Shown piece after piece: positions 1 through 8,253 of a DNA stretch of 64,000 nt (its first letter is position 1; every line of letters begins with the position of its first letter). Under the pieces are notes generated by a model. It had not been told where the DNA came from. It did not search any database and worked only from the letters and a program-made list of their open reading frames with translations. The position numbers and the translations under genes are program-made. The stretch comes from Streptomyces sp. P9-A2 (GTDB lineage Bacteria; Actinomycetota; Actinomycetes; Streptomycetales; Streptomycetaceae). The stretch spans positions 620,001 through 684,000 of the forward strand of contig NZ_JAZIFX010000001.1 of the NCBI RefSeq assembly GCF_036634175.1, given 5' to 3'.

Positions 1-1041
1 GACGTGCTGGCCTGCTACGCCGACGTACGTTCCCTGAGTTCCGCTCGTGGGACCGTGCTGGAGGTGCTGCTGAGCGGCGGTGACTCGGCGGGCGGCAAGA
101 TGCTCGCGGTCACCGACCGGCCCCGCCACCGCGAGCTGCGCAACCTGATGCTGCGCGCGTTCTCCCCACGCGTCCTCGGCGCGGTCGAACAGAGGGTACG
201 GGAACGGGCCTCACTGCTCGTCAGGAACCTCGCCCGGCAGGGCGAGTTCGACTTCGCGACGGAGGTCGCCGAGCACATTCCGATGCAGACGATCTGCGAT
301 CTGCTCTCCATTCCCGAGGCGGACCGCGAGAAGCTGCTGCGCTGGAACAAGCTGGCCCTCTCCTCGGACGACGCCGAGTCCGACCGGCTGGACTCGCTGG
401 AGGCCCGGAACGAGATCGTCGGCTACTTCATGGACCTCGCTCAGCACCGCCGCGGCGACCCCGGCGACGACGTCGTCAGCATGATCGCCACGGCAGAGGT
501 GGGAGACCGCCCGCTCACGCTGGAGGAGGTCGCGCTCAACTGCTATAGCCTCGTGCTCGGCGGCGACGAGTCCTCCCGGGTGTCCGCGATCTGCGCCGTG
601 AAGACGTTCGCCGAGCACCCCGACCAGTGGCGGGCGCTGCGCGCAGGGACGGTCACGATCGACACGGCGGTCGAGGAGGTGCTGCGCTGGGCCACGCCCG
701 CCATGCACTTTGCCCGCACCGCCATCCGGGACATGGAGATCGGCGGCCGACGGGTGCGCGCGGGCGACATCGTGACGCTGTGGAACACCTCAGCCAACAA
801 CGACGAGGAGGTGTTCGACCAGCCGCGCCGGTTCGACCCGGCCCGCACGCCCAACAAGCACCTCTCCTTCGGCCACGGCCCGCACTTCTGCGTCGGCGCG
901 TTCCTCGGCCGGGCGGAGCTGCGCGCACTGCTGAGCGCGCTCACCGGGTCGGTCACCGAGATCGAGGTGTGCGGCGAGCCCACACCGATCTACTCCAACT
1001 TCCTGAACGGCTACGCCGGCCTGCCGGTCGCCTTCCGCTGA
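1..1041 (+). CDS. Cytochrome P450, 5' end outside the window
   Basis: Haem monooxygenase. The frame is open from base 1, so the first roughly 60 residues lie upstream and the Met at base 4 is not the real start. Visible motifs are the I-helix LGGDESSR, the ExxR pair in EEVLRW, and the haem loop FGHGPHFCVG with its Cys ligand. It is closely similar along its whole length to the complete P450 at 44143-45357, sharing blocks such as SAGGKMLAVTD and ATPAMHFART. Known relatives hydroxylate amino acids held on NRPS carrier proteins; the adjacent convergent A-PCP gene fits that role (inference). Only 6 bases separate the two stop codons. The substrate is unknown. Confidence 0.93.
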   Translation, partial: DVLACYADVRSLSSARGTVLEVLLSGGDSAGGKMLAVTDRPRHRELRNLMLRAFSPRVLGAVEQRVRERASLLVRNLARQGEFDFATEVAEHIPMQTICDLLSIPEADREKLLRWNKLALSSDDAESDRLDSLEARNEIVGYFMDLAQHRRGDPGDDVVSMIATAEVGDRPLTLEEVALNCYSLVLGGDESSRVSAICAVKTFAEHPDQWRALRAGTVTIDTAVEEVLRWATPAMHFARTAIRDMEIGGRRVRAGDIVTLWNTSANNDEEVFDQPRRFDPARTPNKHLSFGHGPHFCVGAFLGRAELRALLSALTGSVTEIEVCGEPTPIYSNFLNGYAGLPVAFR

Positions 1042-1042
1042 C

Positions 1043-1075
1043 GGCCGTCAGTCGGGCAGCCGGCTCTCGACGGCC
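1043..1075. terminator. Possible bidirectional terminator hairpin
   Basis: A 7-base inverted repeat (GGCCGTC / GACGGCC, 19-base loop) sits at the convergent stop codons of the P450 and the A-PCP gene and overlaps the 3' end of the latter. No U-tract is present, which is common in actinobacteria. Position suggests termination of both transcripts; function is inferred. Confidence 0.35.
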
Positions 1076-2808
1076 ACGGCCAGCTCGCCTATCGTCGCCG
1101 CCTCCAGCACCGTCCGGATCGGCCGCGCGATCTCGAACCGCTCACGGATCCGGGCGGTCAGCCTGGTCGCCTGTACGGAGTGCCCGCCGAGCTGGAAGAA
1201 GTTGTCGGCGACCCTCGCCTCCTGGATCCCGATAATGTCCCGCACAATCGCGCAGATCACGGCCGCGCAGTTGTCCGGCTCGACGGCATCCGGCGCCCGC
1301 CCGCCGTGCGGCTGTCCGTCCGCCCCCGCGTTCGGCTGCGGAAGGGCCGCCCGGTCGATCTTGCCGTTGGCCAGCGTCGGGAAGCGGTCCAGCACCATGA
1401 CGTGTGCGGGCACCATGTGCGCGGGCAGTGACTGGGCGGCATGGGCGCGCAGGTCGTCCGGCCCTACCGTCGCCGTGGTGGTGACGTAGGCGACGACATG
1501 CGCGTCGGCGAGCTCGCCCCGCACCACGGCGACGGCGACTTCCACCGCCGGATGGGCGGCGAGCCGGGTCTCGATCTCACCGAGTTCGACGCGGAAGCCG
1601 CGCAGCTTCACCTGGCCGTCCACGCGGCCCGCGAAGAAAAGATCGCCGTCCTCCGCCCTGCGGCCCCGGTCGCCCGTGCGGTACATCCGGCTGCCGGGCG
1701 ACCCGAACGGGTCGGCCACGAACTTCGCCGCGGTCGACCGAAACCGGTGGAGATAGCCGCGCGCCAGCCCGCTGCCCGCGATGTACAGTTCGCCCTCCGT
1801 GCCGGGCGGCACCGGGCGCAGGCGCTCGTCGAGCACGTACACCTCGTTGCCGATCCACGGCATGCCGATCCCGACGTCACCGGCGCCGTGCACCGGCCCG
1901 CCGATCGTCGCCCCGACGGTCACCTCGGTCGGACCGTAACCGTTGAACATCCGCCGCTCCCGTGACCACTTGCGCACCAGCGTCGGCGTACAGCTGTCCC
2001 CCGTGGACATGACGGTTCCGCCGAGCAGGACGTCCTCGGCATCGGTCTCGCTAAGAGCCACCGGGGGCAGTACCGCGTGCGTGATGCCGTACTTGAACAA
2101 GGTGGTCCACAGCGGGTGGCCCGGCAGCAGCTCGTCGGCGGGCACCATCACGAGGGCCGCCCCGGACAGCAGCGCGAGGGACACGTCCCAGAAGGCGGCG
2201 TCGAAACTGATGGACGCCCACTGGAGCACTCGGTCGCCCGGGCCCGCCCGCAGAACGGCCGCCTGGGTGGCCGCCATGTCCCGCGCGCCGCTGTGCGGTA
2301 CGGCGACACCCTTGGGCGTTTCTGTCGATCCCGACGTGTAGATGACGTACATCAGGTGGTCGGGGCGCAGTACGGCGTGGCGCTCGTGCTGGGTGATGTC
2401 GTGCCCCGGCAGAGCCGCGCACGCGGCGCGGAACGCCGGGTCATCGAGGACGAGTTCCTCCGGACCCTCGCCGAGGGGCGCCACCGCGGAGGACCGCAGC
2501 AGCAGGGCCGGCCGCGCGTCGGACAGCATGAACGACAGGCGTTCCGCCGGATAGCCCGGGTCGAGCGGGAGGTAGGCGCCGCCGGCCTTGAGCACCGACA
2601 TGATCGCCACGATCAGTTCGCTCGACTTCGGCATCGCGACCGCGACGAGCGAGTCGGGACCGACACCGTGCGCTATGAGCCTGCGGGCGAGCCGGTTGCT
2701 CCGGGTGTTCAGCTCCGCGTACGCGAGGGTGCCCTGCCCGTCGATGAGGGCCGGCTCGTCGCCCCGTAGGGCGACGGTTGACTCGAACAGTGCCGGAACA
2801 GTGTTCAA
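1048..2808 (-). CDS. Stand-alone NRPS A-PCP didomain
   Basis: 586 aa. An adenylation domain (about residues 1-490) activates an amino acid as the AMP ester and loads it on the C-terminal peptidyl carrier domain (phosphopantetheine Ser in LGGHS, near residue 540). Seen: A3 loop YTSGSTETPKGV (residues 157-168), where the usual Gly after GST is Glu; A5 NGYGPTE; A7 YRTGD; A10 NGKIDR. Manual alignment to GrsA gives pocket residues of about D-A-W-V-M-T-G-V-G; Asp235 is present, so an alpha-amino acid is expected, but the residue is not predictable by eye. There is no C, E or TE domain. Its P450 neighbour suggests loading for carrier-bound hydroxylation, as in NovH/NovI-type pairs (inference). Confidence 0.93.
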   Translation of the reverse strand: MNTVPALFESTVALRGDEPALIDGQGTLAYAELNTRSNRLARRLIAHGVGPDSLVAVAMPKSSELIVAIMSVLKAGGAYLPLDPGYPAERLSFMLSDARPALLLRSSAVAPLGEGPEELVLDDPAFRAACAALPGHDITQHERHAVLRPDHLMYVIYTSGSTETPKGVAVPHSGARDMAATQAAVLRAGPGDRVLQWASISFDAAFWDVSLALLSGAALVMVPADELLPGHPLWTTLFKYGITHAVLPPVALSETDAEDVLLGGTVMSTGDSCTPTLVRKWSRERRMFNGYGPTEVTVGATIGGPVHGAGDVGIGMPWIGNEVYVLDERLRPVPPGTEGELYIAGSGLARGYLHRFRSTAAKFVADPFGSPGSRMYRTGDRGRRAEDGDLFFAGRVDGQVKLRGFRVELGEIETRLAAHPAVEVAVAVVRGELADAHVVAYVTTTATVGPDDLRAHAAQSLPAHMVPAHVMVLDRFPTLANGKIDRAALPQPNAGADGQPHGGRAPDAVEPDNCAAVICAIVRDIIGIQEARVADNFFQLGGHSVQATRLTARIRERFEIARPIRTVLEAATIGELAVAVESRLPD

Positions 2809-2897
2809 GCTCAGTCAGCTCCTTCGGAAGGCTCCCTGATCGACGGCGAATCTAATCTCCGGCGCCAAGGGAGCCCGCCGATTCCTTCCCGTCTCTG

Positions 2898-3446
2898 TCA
2901 GTGCCCGCTCCCCGCACCGGCGAGTACGCGCGGGCGGTTCCCGGCCCGGGTGACGGTGGTGCCGTCGCTGACGTGCAGGACCGCGTCGGATGTGGCCAGG
3001 GTGGCATGGTCAAGCGGGTAGTAGCCCTGCTGCGGGGTGGCGTCCGTCCGGCACCGGGCGGAGGCGACCGTGCCCGTGGGGGCCACGCCCCAACCGTTGA
3101 CGCGGTCCTGCAGGCGGCTCTCGTAGGTGCCCGGCTCGGGGTCGCCCAGCTCGATGGCCTCGCTGCGGCCCAGGCTGCCGACGACGAAGACGTACTGCTC
3201 GCCCAGCAGCGGTGCCACGACGGTGCCGGCCCCGGGCCAACTGACGCTGAGGTCTCCCAGGCTCCAGGCGCTCGGGGTCCGCTGGAGGTGCACGTTGGCC
3301 GAGCCGCCGCCCGACCGAGTGAAGGCCGCCCGCGCCCGCAGCACACCCCGCCCAGGCGCGTCACCCCCAGCCCCGGCCAGCCGTCTCCCCACGCTGTCAG
3401 CAGCCCGACCACCCTCGCGCGGCCACCCGTGAGGCCCCCTCCCCAC
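2898..3446 (-). CDS. Hypothetical protein, probably a fragment
   Basis: 182-residue open frame. The last 130 residues have a natural composition (Gly, Ser, Thr, Val rich, few Lys) and normal codon use; the first 50 look like GC-rich noise, so the true start is unclear. No family is recognised. It could be the C-terminal piece of a secreted beta-rich protein. It lies between the A-PCP gene and a broken methyltransferase at the edge of the element remnant. Confidence 0.35.
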   Translation of the reverse strand: MGRGPHGWPREGGRAADSVGRRLAGAGGDAPGRGVLRARAAFTRSGGGSANVHLQRTPSAWSLGDLSVSWPGAGTVVAPLLGEQYVFVVGSLGRSEAIELGDPEPGTYESRLQDRVNGWGVAPTGTVASARCRTDATPQQGYYPLDHATLATSDAVLHVSDGTTVTRAGNRPRVLAGAGSGH

Positions 3447-3473
3447 CAGCCTCTTCTGCCCCTGGAACTCGCC

Positions 3474-4752
3474 TTGATCTACCCCATCTCCGCAGCCGCG
3501 CCGGACCTACGTGCCACGACCCCGAGCCTCGCCACCCCGTTGATCGGGTCTCTCTGCTCGGGGTACGGCGGCCTCGACCTGGGCGTGCAGTCCGCGCTCG
3601 GCGGCACGCTCGCCTGGCATGCCGAGGTCGAACCGAACGCCTCACGCATCCTGGCCCGCCACTGGCCCGGCGTCCCGAACCTGGGCGATATCACCGCCGT
3701 CGACTGGTCCACCGTCCCCCGGGTGTGCGTCCTGACGGCCGGCTTCCCCTGTCAAAGACGTCTCGGTCGCCGGCCGCCGGGCCGGACTCAACGCCCAGAC
3801 CCGCTCCGGGCTCTGGCTGCACGTCGCCCGTGCGGTCGCAGCCCTCCGACCCTGCCTGGTTGTGATCGAGAATGTGCGCGGCCTCCTCACCTCCCCCGCC
3901 GGTTCCCCTGGCGACGTGGAACCCTGCCCGTGGTGTCTGGGAGACACCGCAGGTCAGCCTGCTCTGCGGGCACTCGGTGCCGTACTCGGATCCCTGGCCG
4001 ACCTCCGGTACGACGCGAAGTGGCTCGTGCTTCGCGCCTCCGACGTCGGGGCCCCGCACCGCCGCGAGCGGACCTTCCTCGCCGCATGGCCCGCCGGGCA
4101 CCCTGCTGAAGACGCCGACCAGCAACATCGGGAAGAACGGCGGCAGCCAGCATCCATCGAAGCGGAAGAGCGGGGGGCACGGTCCGAACCTGGCCGACGA
4201 GGTCGAGTGGCTGCTGCTGCCGACCCCGAAGGCGTCGGACGGAATCAAGGGTTCGCCGAACCAGCGGCACGGCAATGGCGACATGACCCTGCCCAGTGCG
4301 GCTGCGTCTCTGTTGCCGACGCCGAGGGCCAGCGACACGGGCACCCCGGGCCGCCGCCCCGGGGAGGGATGGCGGCCTCCCTTGTCGGCGGTGGTCCTGC
4401 CCCTCTGGGCGGAGGAGACGCCGGAGGCGGGGGCGCGGACCGGCGATGGGGAGCGTACGGATCCGCCATCACCCGATGGGAGAGCCTCACCCGCCCGGCC
4501 CCGGCCCTCACGGACGGCGCCGGTCGGCTCCGCGCGGACTTCGTGGAGTGGATGCAGGGCCTCGACGCCGGCTGGGTCACCGCGACTCCGGGGCTCGGCC
4601 GTCCAGCGCAACTCACCGCGCTCGGCAACGGCGTCGTCCCACAACAGGCTTCGCGCCTTGCAGTTGCTGGCACCACCCTTCCCCCGCTGTCCCCGCTGCG
4701 CCGACCGATAGCGCTCCACTACCGCGATTTTCCGGCCGGACCAAACCGCTGA
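3474..4752 (+). pseudogene. C5-cytosine DNA methyltransferase, frameshifted
   Basis: Phage/element-type Dcm-like enzyme. Conserved pieces occur in three frames in the right order: motif I LCSGYGGLDLGV, motif IV catalytic loop GFPCQ (ends near 3753), motif VI VIENVRG, motif VIII RRER, and a C-terminal block with LGNGVVPQQA (motif X). Frames change near 3755 (AA to AAA), near 4095 (an extra G) and near 4430 (a lost base). The variable target-recognition region is at 4100-4420. As written the gene cannot make a functional enzyme. It probably belonged to the same element as the next four genes. Confidence 0.75.
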
Positions 4753-4804
4753 TTCTCCGGATCCTCTCGGGCATGTCGCCGTCTCACAGATGGAGCACAC
4801 CCCC

Positions 4805-5404
4805 ATGGCCGACACCAGCCCGACCTCCCCCGGCCCCGAGCCGTACCGCGTCCCCGACGCAGACCTCGACGACCTCGCCAGCACCCTCGCCAAGACCATG
4901 GCCGAGGTCAGGCAGCACGGCGTCATCCTCGACCGCCTCGGCTCCGAGCCCGACCCCGGCGCCATCCAGCCGCCGGACGGCGCTCCGGAAGCCGAGGCGG
5001 CTGACGGGAAGAAGCCCGACGGCCCCGCCTCGGTGTTCATCCTCGCCCTGGGCGGCAAGGAGTACGCCGTCGAACTCGCTGCCCTCAGCGACTGGGTGAA
5101 CTACCTCTTCCTGCCGGTGTACGGCCGGGAGATCAGCACGAGCCGTCCCTGGTGCGCGCACTGGCACGAACACCCCGAGGCCGTCGCCCGGCTCCACGCA
5201 CTCTGGCTCGCCTGGCAGCAGTTCACCGACACGGAGGCTGGCCTGTCCGGCCCCTCGACCTGGCACCGCGACCACCTGGACCAAACCCTGGCGCACCTGC
5301 GTGCGCCCGACGGACCGTTCGCGGCCTGCACGACCAGCGCAACTCGCCCCAATCACCGGGTGCTGGCCACCCCGGCGCCCGAGCAGGCGGGGGTGACGGC
5401 GTGA
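4805..5404 (+). CDS. DUF4913-like protein
   Basis: 199 aa from ATG 4805, chosen because GGAG lies 8 bases upstream; an in-frame ATG at 4790 has no ribosome site. The central block (LSDWVNYLFLPVYGR, then a Trp-rich stretch with HPEAVARLHALWLAWQ) matches my memory of DUF4913 proteins of streptomycete integrative elements and phages. The C-terminus is disordered, rich in Ala, Pro and Thr. Function unknown; the context suggests element maintenance or transfer. It overlaps the next gene by four bases (GTGA). Confidence 0.6.
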   Translation: MADTSPTSPGPEPYRVPDADLDDLASTLAKTMAEVRQHGVILDRLGSEPDPGAIQPPDGAPEAEAADGKKPDGPASVFILALGGKEYAVELAALSDWVNYLFLPVYGREISTSRPWCAHWHEHPEAVARLHALWLAWQQFTDTEAGLSGPSTWHRDHLDQTLAHLRAPDGPFAACTTSATRPNHRVLATPAPEQAGVTA

Positions 5405-6180
5405 ACGACAGCCTCGACTTCGGCCTTGACGATCTCTCGCCGGTCGACGACGACTCCGAGGAGGCGATGGAGGCCCTCTGGACTGGCGACCTGACGGTGC
5501 TGTCCCAGAACCACACCACGCCCAACGGTTCGCACAGCTTCGTCCTCGCCCACGACCGATCGGTCACCTGGGGGATACCCGGCGAGCCACAGCTCGTTGC
5601 GATCGCGGTCGCTCGGGATCTGCGGCAGTCCACGTTCACGTTCGAGACTAGTCACCACGCCACGGCGTCCTTCGCACAGAACTGGCTGGCAGAACGCGGC
5701 TGCCCGCTCGAACGGATCGCACTGCACGGTGGCGACTACATCGAGCCCGCCGACGACCTCACCCTCCAGGTGGAACAGCAGATCCACAAGTCGGGCACCC
5801 GCTACGAGGTCCTCGACACCTACACCTCTGACGACAACCCCAGCGAGGCGTGGACACTCGTCAACGACTCCCAGGCCGCCCAGGCACCGGTTCGCCTCTT
5901 CTACGAGGAGTGGAACCACGGCGCCGGCACGTACACGATGCGCGAAGGCGCCTTCCCCGACGTCGGCGTCGCCCAGACCTGGCTGGACGAGCGCAGTGAA
6001 CCGCTGCCCGAGCCTCCGGAGTACAGCGACCACAACGGTGCTGTCGTCCGGGCCCGCATCGCCCGCGTCGCCCTTTCCCGGTCCGCCGGCACCTCTCCGA
6101 CACCGCAGACCGGGCTCGACGCGCCCCGTGCGACAGCGGCGGTACCGGTCCAGCGTGCGGTCCAGGGGAGGCTGCTGTGA
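5401..6180 (+). CDS. Hypothetical element protein
   Basis: 259 aa from GTG 5401, overlapping the preceding stop. Acidic N-terminus followed by two similar halves, each with a FTFET- or YTMRE-like strand and an AQxWLxER block (near residues 92 and 189), which suggests an internal duplication. No signal peptide or membrane segment. I do not recognise the family. Its tight GTGA coupling to both neighbours places it in one operon with the DUF4913-like and RelE-like genes. Confidence 0.55.
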   Translation: MNDSLDFGLDDLSPVDDDSEEAMEALWTGDLTVLSQNHTTPNGSHSFVLAHDRSVTWGIPGEPQLVAIAVARDLRQSTFTFETSHHATASFAQNWLAERGCPLERIALHGGDYIEPADDLTLQVEQQIHKSGTRYEVLDTYTSDDNPSEAWTLVNDSQAAQAPVRLFYEEWNHGAGTYTMREGAFPDVGVAQTWLDERSEPLPEPPEYSDHNGAVVRARIARVALSRSAGTSPTPQTGLDAPRATAAVPVQRAVQGRLL

Positions 6181-6653
6181 GCCGCGCCCGCTTCGCCTTC
6201 GCCGCGCATCCTGACGCCATTGCCGACCTGCGGGAACTCCCGTCTGAGATGCGCGATTTGGCCTTGCTGGAGCTGCAGAACCTGGTCCACGGAAGCGACG
6301 ACTGCTTGCCGTTGAAGGGCCGCCTCGCCGGCTTCCACAAGGTGTACGTCGACCCGGAGGTCTCTTACCGGCTGGTCATCCAGTTCCGCCAAGCGCCACC
6401 GACCTCGACCCACAAGCGCGAGATCTACCTCGTGGCGGCTGGCAGCCGGAAGGACTACGCGGTCTACCGCGCGGCCCACCTACGGACCGAGCCCCAGCAA
6501 GGGGTCGGCCCGCACTCCGCCACGGAGGCCCGCGTGCAGGCCGCCCGGTCTCGCTCGACGCTCACCACCGAACGGCCGACAACGGGCCGCGCGGCTGCCC
6601 CGTCACCAGCGCCGCCCTCGGCCACTGCTTCTCGAAAGGTCGCCCAGCGATGA
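6177..6653 (+). CDS. RelE/ParE-like protein
   Basis: 158 aa from GTG 6177, overlapping the previous stop codon. Residues 1-100 have the compact RelE/ParE layout: an N-terminal helix pair (PDAIADLRELPSEMRDLAL), then KGRLAGFHKVYV, a YRLVIQFR strand and a REIYLVAAGSRKDYAVY strand. The last 60 residues are a low-complexity Ala/Ser/Thr tail. It may be an mRNA interferase toxin or a derivative. No classical small antitoxin gene is adjacent; the following gene is larger than usual for one. Confidence 0.55.
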   Translation: MSRARFAFAAHPDAIADLRELPSEMRDLALLELQNLVHGSDDCLPLKGRLAGFHKVYVDPEVSYRLVIQFRQAPPTSTHKREIYLVAAGSRKDYAVYRAAHLRTEPQQGVGPHSATEARVQAARSRSTLTTERPTTGRAAAPSPAPPSATASRKVAQR

Positions 6654-7315
6654 CCAACGACCGTACTGCGCTCACCCGTTCAGAGCTGGCGAATCTCCTC
6701 ACCGAGGCCGCTCAGAACGTCGGCGGCATCCCTGCCGCCGAGTACCCGACGGCCGCCGCCCGCTCCTACCTGCATCCCGTCTTGGGTCCGCTGGCCGCTG
6801 GGCCCCGCGTGATCACCGAGCTGAACGACCGGTTCGAGGGCTTCGTGGCCATAGAGCCACGCCCTGCTGGTTCGGCGGGCCTGTTCGCTCTGGCCTCCTA
6901 CGCCTCCGCGCTGGGGTGGCTCACCGAGTCGTTCGCCGAGCTGACCTCCTCGGTCGACGAGATCTGTACCCGCGTGGGCATACCCACGGAGCCACGCGCC
7001 CCGATCGCCGCCGCGCCCGGTGGTACTGAGCGGGACGACGAGTTCGACTTCGCCTTCAACGCACTTGAGTTGGAGGCGGTCCGCAACGCAGCCGAGGCCG
7101 CCGGCCTCGCGCCGGACGACTACGTCGAGGTTCTCTCCCAGTCGCTGCTCGCCGCCGCCCGGATCACCGACGCCTGCATGGAGATCTCCAGCGGCCTGCT
7201 CGATGACGCCGATCTCCTCAGCGAAGTGAGCGACCGCCCTCGGCTCGACAACGATCCCGGGAGCCTGCCCGCTCTGGTCCGCTCCCTGCTCGCCCGGATG
7301 GAGACGACGGAGTGA
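6650..7315 (+). CDS. Hypothetical protein
   Basis: 221 aa, ATG overlapping the previous stop (ATGA). Acidic, mostly helical, no membrane segment, no recognised domain. The block PGSLPALVRSLLARMETTE closes the protein. Its position straight after a RelE-like gene would allow an antitoxin or regulatory partner role, but nothing in the sequence proves it. The next gene starts on GTGA at its stop. Confidence 0.5.
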   Translation: MTNDRTALTRSELANLLTEAAQNVGGIPAAEYPTAAARSYLHPVLGPLAAGPRVITELNDRFEGFVAIEPRPAGSAGLFALASYASALGWLTESFAELTSSVDEICTRVGIPTEPRAPIAAAPGGTERDDEFDFAFNALELEAVRNAAEAAGLAPDDYVEVLSQSLLAAARITDACMEISSGLLDDADLLSEVSDRPRLDNDPGSLPALVRSLLARMETTE

Positions 7316-8064
7316 ACCCGTACGACGCAGACACACACCCTGGGCCTTATCTCGTCGTCGAAGTGCTCGGTGTCGGGGATGTCAGCGTGCACGCCCTCGC
7401 ACATGGTCCGGAGGAGCCGCTGCACCAGGCCGCTACACGCGTCATCGAAGCCGCAGCGGCGCTGGACGAGCGACACGAGAGCGTGCTCAACGCGGTCCAG
7501 CGCGCTCAGCGGCTGCTCGAAGGCACTGGTCGCGGTGAAGTCGGCCGAGCCCAGGTCTCATACGCGCTGCTGCGCACATCTCTCCCGGACCTCGGAGACG
7601 GCCTGGCCCAGCAGGACCGGGCATACAGCCAGCTCGTCGAGTCCCTGTCCGCCTACCGCCGGCTTCTTTCCTCGCCCGAGCCTGCTCAACACGCGAGCAA
7701 CAAGAGCCATGGGCCGGGCCAGGAGACGAGGCCCCACCGGGACGACGACTGGGCCGTTGCCGGGGAGCGCGGGCTGGTAGCCCTCGAAGTGGTTGCGGCC
7801 GGAGGTGTTCGCTTTCGCCGCAACGCGATCGGCGAGGACCCGTACATCTCGCGGGAGAGGGCCCAGTGGCAGGACCCGGCGGTCTTCCCACAGACCGTGC
7901 AGCGGCTGGTCGCCGACGGGCTACTGCATCAGGACATCACCGAGAACGTGTACCGGCCCGGCCAGCTCCTCTCGCTCACTGCGCAGGGGGAAGCCGACCT
8001 GCGTCACCGCACATCCAACCGCCACGACCGCCAACCCGGCGAACCCATGCGGTCAGAGCACTAG
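7312..8064 (+). CDS. Hypothetical protein, last gene of the element operon
   Basis: 250 aa from GTG 7312. Residues 30-120 are predicted helical (AATRVIEAAAALDERHESVLNAV). The C-terminal third (residues 145-235: GLVALEVVAAGGVRFRRNAIG, then PQTVQRLVADGLLHQD and LSLTAQGEADLR) has the look of a winged-helix DNA-binding module. This would be a plausible regulator, but no family is recognised. About 190 bases without a gene follow. Confidence 0.5.
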   Translation: MNPYDADTHPGPYLVVEVLGVGDVSVHALAHGPEEPLHQAATRVIEAAAALDERHESVLNAVQRAQRLLEGTGRGEVGRAQVSYALLRTSLPDLGDGLAQQDRAYSQLVESLSAYRRLLSSPEPAQHASNKSHGPGQETRPHRDDDWAVAGERGLVALEVVAAGGVRFRRNAIGEDPYISRERAQWQDPAVFPQTVQRLVADGLLHQDITENVYRPGQLLSLTAQGEADLRHRTSNRHDRQPGEPMRSEH

Positions 8065-8253
8065 GGACCGCCACTAGCGCCCCTTGGCCCCGCTGCCACA
8101 GTCCGCAGACGGCGTCCGCCCGCCGAGGAAGGGGCGAAACAGGAGCACTTTCCAGTACTCCTGTTCAACCCCGGACCGAAGCCCCCATCTAACTACTGAT
8201 CGTTGCCGCTCCCGTTGGCGAAGGCGACGTGAATGGAACCCCGGGGGTCGGCG

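Noticed and set aside
8140..8175. GGAGCACTTTCCAG, similar to the leader of the IS1380 elements
   Set aside because: The match is only about 14 bases, with no transposase sequence or terminal repeat nearby.
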